Positions 24,202-35,885 of a DNA stretch of 64,000 nt are shown piece by piece. The stretch covers positions 3,472,001 to 3,536,000 of the forward strand of contig NGZR01000003.1 in assembly GCA_002197995.1 (NCBI GenBank). Direction: 5' to 3'. Each line of letters opens with the position of its first letter. Positions within the stretch are counted from its first letter, which is position 1. A program made the position numbers and the translations under genes. The notes beneath the pieces were generated by a model. It was not told the origin of the DNA. It saw only the letters and a program-made list of their open reading frames with translations, and ran no database searches. This DNA comes from Gaeumannomyces sp. JS-464 (taxonomy: Eukaryota > Ascomycota > Sordariomycetes > Magnaporthales > Magnaporthaceae).

Positions 24202-27200
24202 TCATGTCGGGCGCTTGAACGGGTGGGCCTCGGTGTTGAAAACCCAGTCGTCGAGGCTGATGACGTCAGGCGTGGTGTAGAGCAGATAAAAGTACTTGAG
24301 CGTCTCGGCCATCCAGAAGCTCTCCATGTTGTTGAGGTGGAGCGGGGGGCTGTCTGGGCTGTGCACGTTGTCGACGGCGCTGTGGCCGTACTCGGTCAGC
24401 GTCGCCTTAACGACGGCCTTGAACATGCGCCAGCCCTTTTCCTGCCACGTCTTGTCGCCCGTGATGCGGTACATGTACCAGACCGACTCGATCGCCTCAG
24501 GGCTGTATTTTAGTCGGGTGTTAGAAGGTGTTGCGTGCTTTGCGGATACTAGGACGAGGAAAGAGGGAAGTCGGGTTGGTGTACATACCGGAGGATATAA
24601 CGCCTGTCATTCATGCCCGTGTACCCTGGCGGCAGGTGCTCCTGCTTGATGCGGTGCCGGACGTACTCCTCGTGCGTCTGAGGCTTGCTCGGCTCCGGCG
24701 GCAGCTCCCAGAGAGGGTCATAAAGGGGCTCATCGGCGCCCGCCAGCGGCGACTGCGCACCATCCCGGCCGGCGCCGGCTCCGTCCAGGACGCTGAGACC
24801 CGGCTGGCCCGTCTTGGGCTTGTCCGCTGCGGATGACGGGGGCGCCGGCGGCGGCACCAGGGAATCGTCGTACCTGCCGGCGGCAGAGGGCGGCGACCGC
24901 TTCTCCCTGCCAGACTTTGTTAGCACGGCCTTGCCCTGCCTGTAGCTGAAGTCGTCGCTGTTCAGCTGGCGCGGCCGCCCCGCGTCCTGGCCGTCGCTGT
25001 CGCCGTTGTCGAAGCGGCCCAGCGGATCGCTCGAGTTGGCGGACCGCGCGCGCTTGGCCTCCTGCTCGGCCTTGAGGCGCAGGGCCTCGGCCTTGAGGAT
25101 GGACGCCTTCTGCTCGTCCCATTCCTTCTTGCGGATCTCGTAGTCCTTGATCATATTATCGCGCCACTGAGAGTTGGGGTCCAGGTGGTCGTGCCAGACC
25201 GTCTCGTTCCAGGGGCAACTCGCGACCGTCAGGCAGGGCACCACGGCGGCGCTCTCGGCATCAGGCCGGACGGGGTCGACTCGTAGGCCCACACGCACCC
25301 GTCAGCCAACCGGGCGCCGATCTCTACGTCCTCGGCCGAGTCGAAGATGCGCCCGCCCAGCGCGAACATGCCGCCCAGGAAGCACGTGAGGTGCGTTACC
25401 TCGTACGTGTACGACAGCTGGACGTCTGCTCGTGAGTTCGCATAGACGCTCGCCGAGAAGAGCAGCGACCGATCCTCATCCTTGATCATGGGCCGGTAGA
25501 GAAGGTACTTCTTGACTGCCGCCACCACCTTCAGGTGTATCGTCTTGTACTTGGGCTCGAGCCCGCCCAGGAGTATGTACTGCTTGGGGAAATATTCGTA
25601 CGTCGAGTCCTGGCTACCGCCCATGCCGTAAGAACCAGATCCGTACCCTCCATCTGTCAACCCCTGCGGCGTGCAGTCCCAGTCTGGAAGACGGCCGCTG
25701 GCGCCGTAAGGGCCCGAGAGGTCCGATGCGCCTCCACGGCCGCTGGCGCCAACGCGATCCGGGTGGACGGTCGCGGGTTTCGCCTTGGGGACACTCGGGG
25801 GCGCATCGTCGTCGCCATCGAGCCCCTGGATCACCCGACGGGCTTCGAGTTTCTTCTCCGCCGTCTTCTCCTTGAACTCGGCCCTTGGCCGGCGAGCCTG
25901 GCTTGTCCCCAGGGTGAACTGTGAATTGGGTGGCGATGTCGGGGACGGAGGCCTTGCTCTTCTTGTCCGGGTTCTTGGTTGCCGGGGTGTCGATGCGCGA
26001 GTATCCGGCATTTGCATCCGAAGTCAAGTCCGCATTGGCTGCCTGCTCCTGGGCGGCAACGGAGCTGAGATCCAGGCTGGTCAGGGACGGGGCGGTACGG
26101 TTGCACCCGGCCGCGTCGACCTGCTGGGGAAGATGCCGTCGAGCGCTGTTCCGCGGTTCTGCCACTCCTCAAAGGCGTTGGTGATACGGGCGATGGCGTC
26201 GTAGTAGCGGTTTTCGCCGGTCAGCTGGGCCAGACGGGTGAACTCCATGGACATGGACCCCAGCTCGGCGACGCCAGACGACACAGAGGCGCGCCTCGGC
26301 TGGGACGCGTACTGGGGCATCCAGTTGTAATAAAGCACGGGCATCGGTTGGGCGTGTCGAAGACGCTCATGAGTACCTCGGCCAGCTCGACGGCCTTTTT
26401 GAGCAGCTTGGGGTGCTTGCCGTCGTGGCCGCCGCTAACGTCGTAGGCGGCAAGCAGGCCGCCGAGGTAGCGTATGATGGTCTCGAAAACAGGAATTTCG
26501 CGGCGGTATGGGGTCGTGGTGAAGTCGATATCGTCGAGGGCACGGTACGCATCTTCAAACTCTTCCTTCATGCCCATGATCCAAAGAGTGTCCATGGCGT
26601 CGACCAGGGTGGCGGCCCAGCCGCAGAAGGGGTCGCGGAAGCCCTTGGTGACAGGCTCCAGCTCGTCGTGGCCCCAGGCGTATTTGCGATAGCCGTTCCA
26701 TGCGCGCTGCATTTCCTTCTTGACCTGCGCCAGCCGGCCCTCGCGTCTCTCGCGATCGGCCAGCGACTCGGCCTTCTCAAAGCTGTGCTGGACCGGCGGC
26801 ATCTTCTTGGGCTGGCCGGTCGGCAGTGGGATAACGTCCTTCTTGGCGACGGGGAAGTGCTCCGGCATCTTGCGCCAGTGTGGTAGCAACAAAGTCGAGC
26901 TTGATGCCACCGAGTCCTGCCGGTTGCTTGGCGGGTTCGCTGCGTGGAGGCGGTTTGGCCCTTGTCTAGGGACTGCTGCTTGACGCCGCCGTCCCGGCCG
27001 GTTTCGCGGTCGGGGATATCGACATCCTCGAGGGCAGCTTTCGGAGTCGTGGCAGGGGTTCTTCCGGGCGCACCTTTGGCCACTCGAGAGGGCAGCTCAG
27101 ATGCGGCAGCAGCCTTGGCGCGCCCAAGGCCGTTTCTGGCCTCAGGATCCGGCTTCAGCTCGGGAATCAGAACCTTATTAGGGGCTGAGGCCGCATCATG

Positions 27201-27524
27201 ATGCTTCGCAGGCTGTTTTGGCTGCTCCTCAAGCACCTGTACTTCCGGCTTGGGCTTCGTCTTGAGCTTCGGCCTGGGGCGCGGCTCGGGGCCGGCCGGC
27301 ACCCGCTCCGGCTTGGAATCCCGAACAGGCTGCGACGGCTGCTTCCGGTCGTCAAAGGTCGGCTTCAAGTCCCTGGTGCCGGGGTGGGCGTAGCTATTAT
27401 AAATGGCAGATCTACGACCCTCCCACTGCGAGTTTTGTGAGACGCGCAGCAGCAGGAAGAGCAGGATAATGGCGCCGACCACAAAGACGCGGTATCTTCT
27501 GATACGAAGCATCGTGAAGACCAC
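24202..27524 (-). CDS. GH47 class I alpha-1,2-mannosidase with long insertions
   Basis: Type II membrane glycosidase of the secretory pathway that trims mannose from N-glycans. The N terminus (start at 27524, or 27512 at [10 protein letters not shown]) has a short cytosolic basic tip and one membrane anchor ([16 protein letters not shown]), then a Lys/Pro-rich stem. GH47 motifs in order: [108 protein letters not shown] and VFNTEAHPF (the Ca-binding Thr). A GT..AG intron lies at 24503-24598. Two long hydrophilic insertions lie inside the catalytic domain (about 25650-26110 and about 24700-25150). Indels near 26900, 26345, 26127, about 25890 and about 25265 break it. An ER/Golgi site is inferred from the anchor. 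Confidence 0.9.
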
Positions 27525-27776
27525 CAGCCATCGGCCTACCGAGCTGCAAGACAGGCGAAATAGGGCGGGAGCACAAGCAGGGCAGGGGTCTCCTTAAATG
27601 AGGATGGATGGAAGAGGTTAAACAAACAAACGGGACTAAAACGAAGACGAAGATGACAGGACAAGATAAATTAACCGGGGGTAAAGAAAGCAATGTACAA
27701 TCTGGGGAGGGGAAGGCAAAAGGGAGGAAACAGGTTGTGCGGCGCGCGCAATTCGGGAATGCAGGCGCCTCGCCTC

Positions 27777-27810
<34 letters not shown>

Positions 27811-30800
27811 CATGCACCTGTCGCGACCTCGACGCCCCGTCGGAGAAGCTTGGCAACAATGCTTCTTGGGTTTAGCGGTGACGGCACCCTGCTGACCCTC
27901 TGGAATACGCTGTCAGGTCTTGGCAGCGTCTCAAAGCGGAGGGGAAGACGGAGACGAGCAGGGGGAGTCGAAGGCAATTATCAGCACTGCACGTCTTCCC
28001 AGCTGTTGGACTCTGCGCGAGCGGGCGTTGGACATGACCAGTTTGTTTCCTGAAACCTTCCTCTTAGCCGCCATTGAACCTTGCGCAAGTAATCACTGCG
28101 TCGGTGGTGGCTTGAAGGGTGGTCAGCAGTCAGCGCGCGCTGTGCTGTAAGATGGATATGATGGATGCGGGCGCGCGATCGCATTAGCGCAAGGGACGAG
28201 CAGCGCCTCGGCTGGGCGAGACCTCTGCTGGCGCCGCCTGGAGGCGCGCGTGTCTGTTGGCCGCTTTGGGGTCGCGACCCTGACTGGTCCGAGGCTGGCT
28301 GCCTCGGCAATTCCTGGCTGGCTGGCGATTGATAATAACGCCCGGTTGAGGACACATGGCGGCTCTTGGCATTGGCCATTGTCTCCTCGGCAGTGCGCCA
28401 GCAAGGGGCTTCTCGGCACCGTCCCCATGAGCCATCGCCGTGGATAGGAATGCAACATCTCCGCGTGCGGACTCAGGGCCGGCCGTTGAGAGCCCTTGAA
28501 GGGCATCCAGGGCCCCATAGTTCCCGTGCCCGAATCTAAGCGGAAACGGCATGTCCGCTTCGTTCTCCAGCAGGGGTCGACGTTTCTCGTCGCTGGTGGG
28601 GTCGCGTCAAAGGCTGGAGTACAACATACATAGATCTGCTGTGCGTCAGGACCCCTGCCGCCGTCCAGCAGACAGCAAAAGCCGGGCTTCGGCAAGATAA
28701 AGCGGATCGGCAGTCCATCCTGCCCAGGCGGCTTGGTGGTGACGGGATGATATTCCCCGTAACCCATGTAGATCTGTAGACGTCCGCCGTGGATATAAAA
28801 AGAGCATGCCCTCGCGTGTTTCGGTACCCAATTTTGAGAGCAGGACGAAAGTCCCCAGGCCTCTCTGGCTTAATTCAGAGACGAATTGCCAAGCCGGGGA
28901 AAAGGAGTTACTTCTCGGCCAATCGAGACTGGCGACTCTTCCCCGCATCGCGCCTTTTTGGCCAGCGCCATTGCCCGCGCCGACTGCTTGGTTGGGTTGG
29001 CGGGCAGTTTTGGCGGAAGGTGCCAGGTTCGACTACGATCCGAACTGTTGTGCTGTGGCGTCTGGCGACAGCAGACAGCGCCGTCTGTTAGGAGACGCTT
29101 CACCACTGGCACTTGCTTGGAGGTGCGGCGATAAAAATCTATAGTCGGGACGATAAATGTAGCTCATGTCTCTCTGCCTTCCAACACACATGGTGGTGCA
29201 ATGTGGTCCGGGCCAAACTGTGCGTTTAGCACTATGTGGCAGCACGCCGCCGATTGAGAAGAGGAATGATGGATTGCACCCAACTCGCGTTCTTGCAAAA
29301 CACCGAGTGAAACCATGGGATCAGAGTCCTTATGGGATGGGCCATCATCTGAAAGCTGAATGGGAACAAAGCACGCCCGAATAGAGTTTTCGAAAGTTGG
29401 GCTTGGTCAGTGGAGATTGCGCGGGAGCACAGCGCTGGACTGCCGTGGTGGAAGTCGCAGCCCGAACCGACCTCGGTTGATTGATGGAATTTATCAATCT
29501 TCTGTAATTTGAAAATGCTTCCTACGCTACGACCCATTCGTGCCACCCCGCCGAGCTAAGCCGCTGCGGGATGCCTTCACCTTCCTTATGAGGAACGACT
29601 GACTGCCCGTTGGAGCCCTGTGCTGTTGTGTGCAGGCCTTTGTCCAGCCCGCCCCTGCATCCAATCCCACATGCTTTGGATCTGGACCTCTCCTCCCCTG
29701 AACGCTCTGACCTGCATCAATTAAAGCCGTCTATGTACTACCAGCAAGCTCCCGCCACAATAGCATTCAATATCTCCATGCTTCCCTGGTCGGCCATCAC
29801 CGACCTATATTGACTAATCTTTTGTTCTACTAGCTCCCTCCTAAAGGGGCACTTCATCAACAACCATCACCTCTTTGACCATTTTTGAGCACTGACTTAC
29901 GCATTGGATCAATGATAATGCTGTTCACGTCCCCCGAGGCCTCCCCGTCTGTGGAGCGCGCTGGCGTGGCCTCGCCTCCATCCTCACCCCCATGATATGA
30001 GCCTTTGCCTGAGAAATTTGAAGAAGAAAAAGACTATCTGGGCAGTCTACTGCAGCTCCCCACCGATGGCAATATTGGCTCTCGCTACTGTCCACGGTGC
30101 AGCTATACGATATATTGGAGAGCAACCGACATGGGTCCAGCTCGAAATTGAGGCGCTTGCAGATCAGCCAAGCACGCCGAACCCTACCCGCCTGCTAAAA
30201 ATATTCCCGGCGCCGTCTCTGGCTGGCCGGAGGCCCTGGAAGCCTCCCGGGATTCCCTTCGGTCACGCCAGCACCCTGAAATGTGGGTGTGATCGTGATT
30301 CAGCTGAAGAGGCAAGACGACGCCAGCTGCAGGACCTGCAGAGCGATACCACATAATTGCCTCCTGCGCGCCGGCCCCTGTCGACCAAGAGACGCGGCGG
30401 TGAATAGATTAAAGAAGCCAATATTCGGGGCCTGGACCATTGTCGCTTGCACGGCAGGATTCCCGATGCCGCCGTCGTACAGGTTGAGGGCGAGGAGGCA
30501 ACGTGTTGAGGGATGAGGAACATGAGCATGGTCAAGCTCGATTTTGTCAAGTTCATCCAACTGGAAGAAACCCGCGGATCGGGCCGGTGGCCGGATAACT
30601 AGGTATGTAGGTGCCTGGTAATGATGATCGTCGCGAGCTCCTCTTTGTGGCTATCCCCAATTTGACCTTCGCTGCAACGCAACCCCCCTGCCCCCGGGGA
30701 AATAGGCATTAGGCAGTCCGCAGAATACGAAAGGAATCTGATGCTTGGCCAGGAGTAATGTAACTCCGCGCGCCCTGTTTCCTGATGACTTTGCTTTAAA

Positions 30801-30931
30801 AGCAGCCGCCGACCTCCATGGTGGTCAACAACACACAACCATCCCTTCTCAAGCCGCTCACTCTCACGCTCGTTATCAGCTCCGTCTTGCTTGACCCGCC
30901 CACTTGGACATCCTCTGTCAGCCTGTGTACC
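27525..30931. other. Long intergenic region upstream of mannosidase and WSC protein
   Basis: About 3.4 kb. It holds an A29 tract and an AACTAGGTATGTAGGTGCC motif near 30597, but no recognisable gene. Open frames at 28123-28767 (-, 214 codons) and several of about 100 codons have no convincing protein character. Confidence 0.45.
27780..27808 (+). repeat. A29 homopolymer
   Basis: Longest homopolymer in the window, about 255 bp upstream of the mannosidase start. On the mannosidase strand it is a T29 tract. Confidence 0.95.
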
Positions 30932-31963
30932 ATGATGGCCCCGACCCAAACCTATAGCCGCGGCGCCCTGGGCCGCCTCGCTATCGCGGCATTGGCCCTC
31001 GCGCCGGCTACCCTGGCCCAGAATGCCACCACCACGTCCACCACCACGGCCGCGCCCACGCCGACGCTGCCCCGGCCGACCCTGTTTTCAAACCCGGGCG
31101 TTGGAACTTCACCCTCGTGGGCTGCTACGCGGAGCCTGCTGGGGCCCGTGCCCTCACGTCCATTTTCCTGAACGTGAACCAGACCGTCCAGACATGTCTG
31201 GACCACGCTGCGGCGGCTGCGCCGCCTTTGCCGGCCTCGAGTACGGTCAGGATGCTGGTACGGCGCCGCGTGCATGGCGGCTCCAGGCGCCGCCCCCTGG
31301 CCGAGTGTGGCTTCCCCTGCCCGGCAACCTAGCGAACTTTGCGTGCGGCGACCGCCTGCTTCTCGTATGTTCAATGCCCTTTCCCCACCCTTTTCCGGAA
31401 TCCACTCCGGCATAAGGACGTCGAGCGATTCCTTTGAATCTGCCACACTACCAATTTTGCCCCAAGCCACTTTTTATGTTCAAACGAACTGACAGTATCT
31501 CCTACAGTACTCCGTGGGTGGCGTGGTGCCACCCGTGGACACAGACGCGCCCTCGCAGCCCCGCCATCGGTGGTTACACCTGGCACGGCTGCGTGACGGA
31601 GGGGAACGGGACCAGGGCACTGAGCGAGCTTGCTTTCGTGAGCGACTCTATGACGCTTCAAAGCTGCGCCACTTTCTGCAACGCCTACAAGTACTTTGGT
31701 GTTGGTAAGTAGATCCTTGGGTGGACCCCGTCTCTTTATCTTTTGCAAATTGCCGCTGGAGAGTCACGTTCTGTCACCCGTCAGGATTGTCAGCTAACTT
31801 TGTTGCGCGTCCTACAGAATACTCTCGAGAGTGCTACTGCGGCAATGCTTTCAACAATGGTTCCATAGCAGTGCCGGCAGCGGAGTGCTCCATGGTCTGT
31901 GCCGGAAACGGCCTCCAGTTCTGTGGCGCCGGCAACCGCCTTTCGTCGTATGGTCGGGCTTGA
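30932..31963 (+). CDS. Secreted protein with two WSC domains (frameshifted)
   Basis: Predicted secreted protein of two WSC (carbohydrate-binding) domains. ATG 30932 or 30935 opens a signal peptide (GRLAIAALALAPATLAQ) and a short Thr/Ala/Pro linker. Domain 1 begins FTLVGCYAEPAGARALT, continues through CGGCAAFAGLEYGQ and CWYGAACM, and ends with LAECGFPCPGNLANFACGDR, but these pieces lie in different frames between about 31100 and 31350. An intron lies at about 31360-31505. Domain 2 begins GGYTWHGCVTEGNGTRALS, then SCATFCNAYKYFGV, an intron to about 31818, and EYSRECYCGNAFNNGS and ECSMVCAGNGLQFCGAGNRL. No membrane anchor or GPI signal follows, so it is not a Wsc1-type sensor as it stands. Several indels are needed to restore domain 1. 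Confidence 0.82.
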
Positions 31964-32297
31964 GCATAACATCGCTTGCACCCCGTTGAGCTTTGAGTTG
32001 CTATCTAATAATAGACCTTCTGATTCGGTGGAGGTCGAGTGGTATGACAAACACGAAGCTATGAGAGGAGATTAGGGGTTGGAACTTCGATTCTACATAC
32101 ACATTTAGTAATAATTACGCGATGTCTCCTAAGTGCTTACGGGCCTTATCATGCACCCAAGTCACACAGAACAAAGTCTTTGTAATTTCTCTACGGATTA
32201 ACTCTCTGGGGTTGCTTTACGTCTTTCGGATTGGTGGCGTCATTCTCCCTTGGGCTTCTGAACCACATCTGCACGCTTCTGATCGCTTAGAGGCTAC
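31964..32297. other. Intergenic, 3' of WSC gene
   Basis: AT-rich 3' flank of about 330 bp; no gene seen. Confidence 0.4.
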
Positions 32298-32943
32298 GAG
32301 CCACCACCCTGCTGCTGGCCTGGGTGCTGCTGGCCGCAGAGACACTGACTGAAGCTTCCAGGGGCGTTCAGCATTGGGCGGCTCAGGATGGTGTAGCCCC
32401 CGCAGGCGGTGGGAACTATACGCACGGGGGTGCCCCGAACACTTGATAATAGCCCTGCATGCTGCCGCCGGGCCGGCCCACCATTCCCTGTTGATCTTGC
32501 TGGCTTTGCTGGCCCTGCTGGCCCATATGGCCTTGTTGGCTCTGTTGGCACTGCTGGCACTGTTGGCCCATCGGGGTCTGTTGGCCCTGTTGGTCCATTG
32601 GGGTCTGCTGGCCCTGCTGAATATGCTGGGGCTGCTGGGCTTGTTGAGGGTGTTGGCCCATGCAGCCTTGCTGTGGGCAGCTGATGATGGCATCTGATGC
32701 CTGTAGCACTGGTAGTGATCCGTGAAGAGAGTGAGACTGCGTACTCGGAGCCGCGCTGCCAGTACGGCATGCTCGAAAGGCCACAACAGGACCAGCCATA
32801 CTGAGCATGGAGCCATGGGAAACAAAAGCTGCCCGAGCTACACCTGGAGTTTCCTAGATATCGTTGCAGTTGGAGCATGTAGTACGGAATTGTTGCTATA
32901 TCGTGTATTTACTGACCTGAACAGCTCGTGTAAGTGCTCATGT
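32298..32943 (-). CDS. Putative small Cys- then Gln-rich protein (low confidence)
   Basis: I do not recognise this gene. A short first exon (MSTYTSCSG, about 32943-32919) could splice over about 70 bp with donor GTCAGT and an acceptor TAG into a Cys-rich part (CSSGSFCFPWLHAQYGWSCC). The next readable pieces lie in other frames: DHYQCYRHQMPSS, then a Gln-rich tract built on a GQQ/TPM pattern (about 32500-32640) and GGSMQGYYQVFGAPP. The end could be at 32416, or at 32298 after QQHPGQQQGGGS. The frame changes resemble the indels elsewhere in this window. The alternative is non-coding DNA with a CTG/TTG repeat. Confidence 0.3.
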
Positions 32944-33359
32944 TAATGACGGTCTTGTCCTTGAGAAACGGGGTTGGTGGACTAGGTGTGGGCGCGATTT
33001 TTTCGAAGGCCTGTTGGTATCGGTGGCGTCTCGAAAGCGGATGCATCAGATTATGAGAAACGCGAGAGAGAACGGAGATTGTTTGAAAATCCAAGAGTGA
33101 AGGCGAGCCATTATATACCCTGCCGGTTCCCGTGACTTGATTCACAAGTTCATACTTATCGCGGGAGACAGTCGCGTCCAGAAGGAACATCGACGAGGAT
33201 GTGCTTCCATTCCTTGGTTAGGTCGCCCCTTTGAGCCAAGTGGGTGTTTGGCTTGTTTGGCTACGATCAAATTATAGGTGTTGGGTTCCACCCTCACATT
33301 CAGCTCCCTCCCTAGCCAACACTTCACTGTTCGATCACGAGCATCCGCAAAAAACCATC
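32944..33359. promoter_or_regulatory. Divergent intergenic region upstream of metallophosphoesterase
   Basis: About 415 bp; presumed promoter of the metallophosphoesterase, with a TATATA-like element near 33112 that is better placed for the minus-strand gene. Nothing else seen. Confidence 0.4.
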
Positions 33360-34181
33360 ATGGCGTTGCAGATCCTTTCCGACCTGCATCTCGAGTCACC
33401 CAAGGCCTATGACGTTTTCGAGATTGTGCCTCGCGCGCCGTATCTCGCTCTGCTGGGCGACATTGGAACCGTTGGTCCTCACAAGGCCAAGCTGCTCGCC
33501 TTCCTCACCGCCCAGCTCAGGCAGTTCCGCGCCGTCCTGTTCGTGCCCGGCAACCACGAGGCGTACCACACCAGCTGGCCCGACGCCCTTAGAACCCTGA
33601 GCGACTTTGAGCAGCTCGTCCGCGCAGACGACTCGCTCGGCGACTTCGTCCTTCTCGACCGCGGCGTCTTCCGCTCCCCGGGCGACACGACGGGCTTCGC
33701 AATCCTCGGCTGCAGCCTCTTCTCCGCCGTCCCCGGGGATAGCGCGGACGCTGTGGGCCGCGGCTGGGACGTCGCCTCGCACAACGCGGCGCACGAGCGC
33801 GACCGGCGGTGGCTGAACGCGCAGGTCGCGGCGCTGGAGAGGGATCCGACCGTCGAGAGCGTCGCGGTGCTGACGCACTGGAGCCCGACGCGGGACCCCC
33901 GCGCAGCAGACCCGCGCCGGGCCGGGAGCGCCATTACGTGCGCGTTCGCGACGGACCTGTCGGGCGAGGCGTGCTTCCGAAGCGCCAAGGTCAAGGTCTG
34001 GGCCTTCGGCCATACCCACTGGAACTGCGACTTCACGGTCGAGAGAAAAGAGGCCAGCCCGCTGAGGTTGGTCACAAATCAGAGGGGCCATTATTTTTCT
34101 CAGGCTCAGGGGTTCGAAGCGGAAAAAACGGTATGTATTGATGCAACAAACATGACTCTAGATGAGCAGCGAGTTACTTGA
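33360..34181 (+). CDS. Calcineurin-like metallophosphoesterase
   Basis: Single-exon protein of 273 residues in the calcineurin-like phosphoesterase superfamily. I chose ATG 33360 (MALQILSDLHLESPK) because the metal-binding motif D-L-H begins right after it; the open frame extends upstream without homology. Metal and active-site motifs appear in order: SDLHLE, LALLGDIG, VPGNHEAYH, LTHWSPT and FGHTHWNCDF. The substrate is unknown; fungal relatives are mostly uncharacterised. The frame is intact. It converges on the acyltransferase with only 89 bp between the stop codons. Confidence 0.85.
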   Translation: MALQILSDLHLESPKAYDVFEIVPRAPYLALLGDIGTVGPHKAKLLAFLTAQLRQFRAVLFVPGNHEAYHTSWPDALRTLSDFEQLVRADDSLGDFVLLDRGVFRSPGDTTGFAILGCSLFSAVPGDSADAVGRGWDVASHNAAHERDRRWLNAQVAALERDPTVESVAVLTHWSPTRDPRAADPRRAGSAITCAFATDLSGEACFRSAKVKVWAFGHTHWNCDFTVERKEASPLRLVTNQRGHYFSQAQGFEAEKTVCIDATNMTLDEQRVT

Positions 34182-34270
34182 TAGCCATTTTCAGCGATGG
34201 ATTGCGCCGTTTGGGTGATTCTAGGCATCATGAAACCGATTTCCACCGTCTGCCCTCGCACCTCGCCAGT

Positions 34271-35885
34271 TCATCTGACCATAGAGATATGAGTCTTTGA
34301 ACCGACAGCCTCTCCAGGGCTGTGTCTCCGCGTCTCGATCCCCTTCGCGATCTCCCGGGGAACGCCAAGCCCAGAAAGCAGCTGCCCAGCCACCCGGTCG
34401 AGCATGCTATCGACCTCTGGCCTCAGGAAATAAGCCGCGTTGTAATTCATGGACAGCCTCATCTCCCCCTTCCACGTGGCTAGCGTGAACAGCGTCGTTG
34501 CCGACACCATGGTGTCGGCTAGCCACACATCCCCAAGCTCGATCAGCGGCCCGCCGTCGGGGGCGGTGCCGTACTCGTGCTTCACGTAGTCGTCCAGCAC
34601 CCCAAGGCTGCTCGTCAGGAGCACGGCCCGCGAGCTGTCCCCGTGCCCGGCCGCGATCACCTGCCGCACGAGCTCGAGGAAGGCCGGGGTGGCCCGCACG
34701 CGCTCCGGTGTGATTTTCGCCGGGTTCTCTATCCCGCTGGCCACGGCGGCGGCGTCGGCGGGGTGGAACGCGGCGTGGACGTACCTGGCCATCTCCACGA
34801 GGGAGCCGCGCGCGGGCAGGGCAATAGGCAGGAGGGAGTTGTAGCACGCCGGAACGGTGGCCCGGGGGTCGAAGCCAGCCGGGAAGAAGCGCCGCATGTC
34901 GATGGGGCTGAATGTCGAGAGGCCCCCGCCCGCGTCGGACGCTGCGCGCGCCCCTCCCGGGTGCATGTCGGCGAGCGCGAGGCTGAGGGCGGCCAGCCAC
35001 GCTGAGGTGACACTCACGCCGTGCCGCCTACACCTGGCGAGCACGGCTGACGTCGTCCACGGGTCAAACTTGTGGACCGACCGCATACAGAGGCTGGGTG
35101 CCGGGTTTACGCGCTCGAGAGGGAAAGGGACCGTCAGGGGTTGGACAGACTGCAGCACAGCAATCCAGTTCTGTGCGACTTCTTCCTCCTTTTCTCCGGT
35201 GTCGGGAAACCCCAGTATATCGCCCAGCCGCAGCGGCAGATTGTGATGTTCCTCGCCCCAACGAAGCTTTTCGGCTTCGTGGAGCGCTGGGTCGGCAAAC
35301 ACAGTCCAGAACTTGTCCATAAGGTACTATTTCTCGAGGTCAGTGTGTTTTCTTAATACTCAATTGTGGACTCTAGAAATAACCCGATATGCAGGTGAAA
35401 GCGCAACATACAAAAACCCCGCGAGCATCGCTACTGTTGTGCTCCGTCTGGAGCAAAAGAGTATGGGGATCATTGCCGCGCTTTCCAGATATCGTGGGAC
35501 GTAGGTAATGGAGGGTGGCCAAGGCCGTCCGTGGGAGGGTCTCCAGCAGTCTTTCGGGACTCGTCGCCCCGGGATCGTGAACTCGGAAGGTCTCTTCCAC
35601 CCAGGCTTCTAGGTCGGCAGCGTCGGGGACGTGGTAAACCATGCGGCCGTCGGCGGTAGAGGAGGCAAGGGACGGCGCATGGTAACGCATGGCGCGCCAA
35701 GTCTGCCTGAGCCGGGGCAGAATCTCTTCTGAACTGCCATGGAAGTGGAAATCGATCTTGAAGGCAATTGTGAACTGACCCGGGGCGCCTTCGGGCGACA
35801 GAAAGGTGTGAAAGAAGTTTTCCAGGCACCCGAAGTTCTGCTCGAAGATACCATCCGAGGTCTTGGTCCAGGACTCTGGCCCCAT
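34271..35885 (-). CDS. Condensation-fold acyltransferase, trichothecene 15-O-acetyltransferase (Tri3)-like
   Basis: Member of the CoA-dependent acyltransferase/condensation fold resembling fungal Tri3-type O-acetyltransferases. Two exons: 35885-35412 and 35326-34271, intron GTATGT..AAATAG, giving 509 residues. The join reads SSDARGVF-YLMDKFWTVF. The HxxxD catalytic motif is H-N-S-S-D, just before the intron. N-terminal features include TWRAMRYHAPSLAS and YHVPDAADLEAWVEETF; the C-terminal half has STFSPIDMRRFFPAGF and ADTMVSATTLFTLATW. The frame is clean. No trichothecene or other pathway gene lies near, so the acceptor substrate is unknown; the Tri3 resemblance is of family, not of function. 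Confidence 0.8.

Noticed and set aside
28123..28767. 214-codon - strand open frame upstream of the mannosidase
   Set aside because: Overlapped by other frames, no domain or signal, and no clear start context; probably chance.
29019..29045. A tRNA T-arm-like AGGTTCGACTACGATCC
   Set aside because: It departs from the GGTTCGANTCC consensus and no D arm, anticodon stem or acceptor stem could be placed around it.
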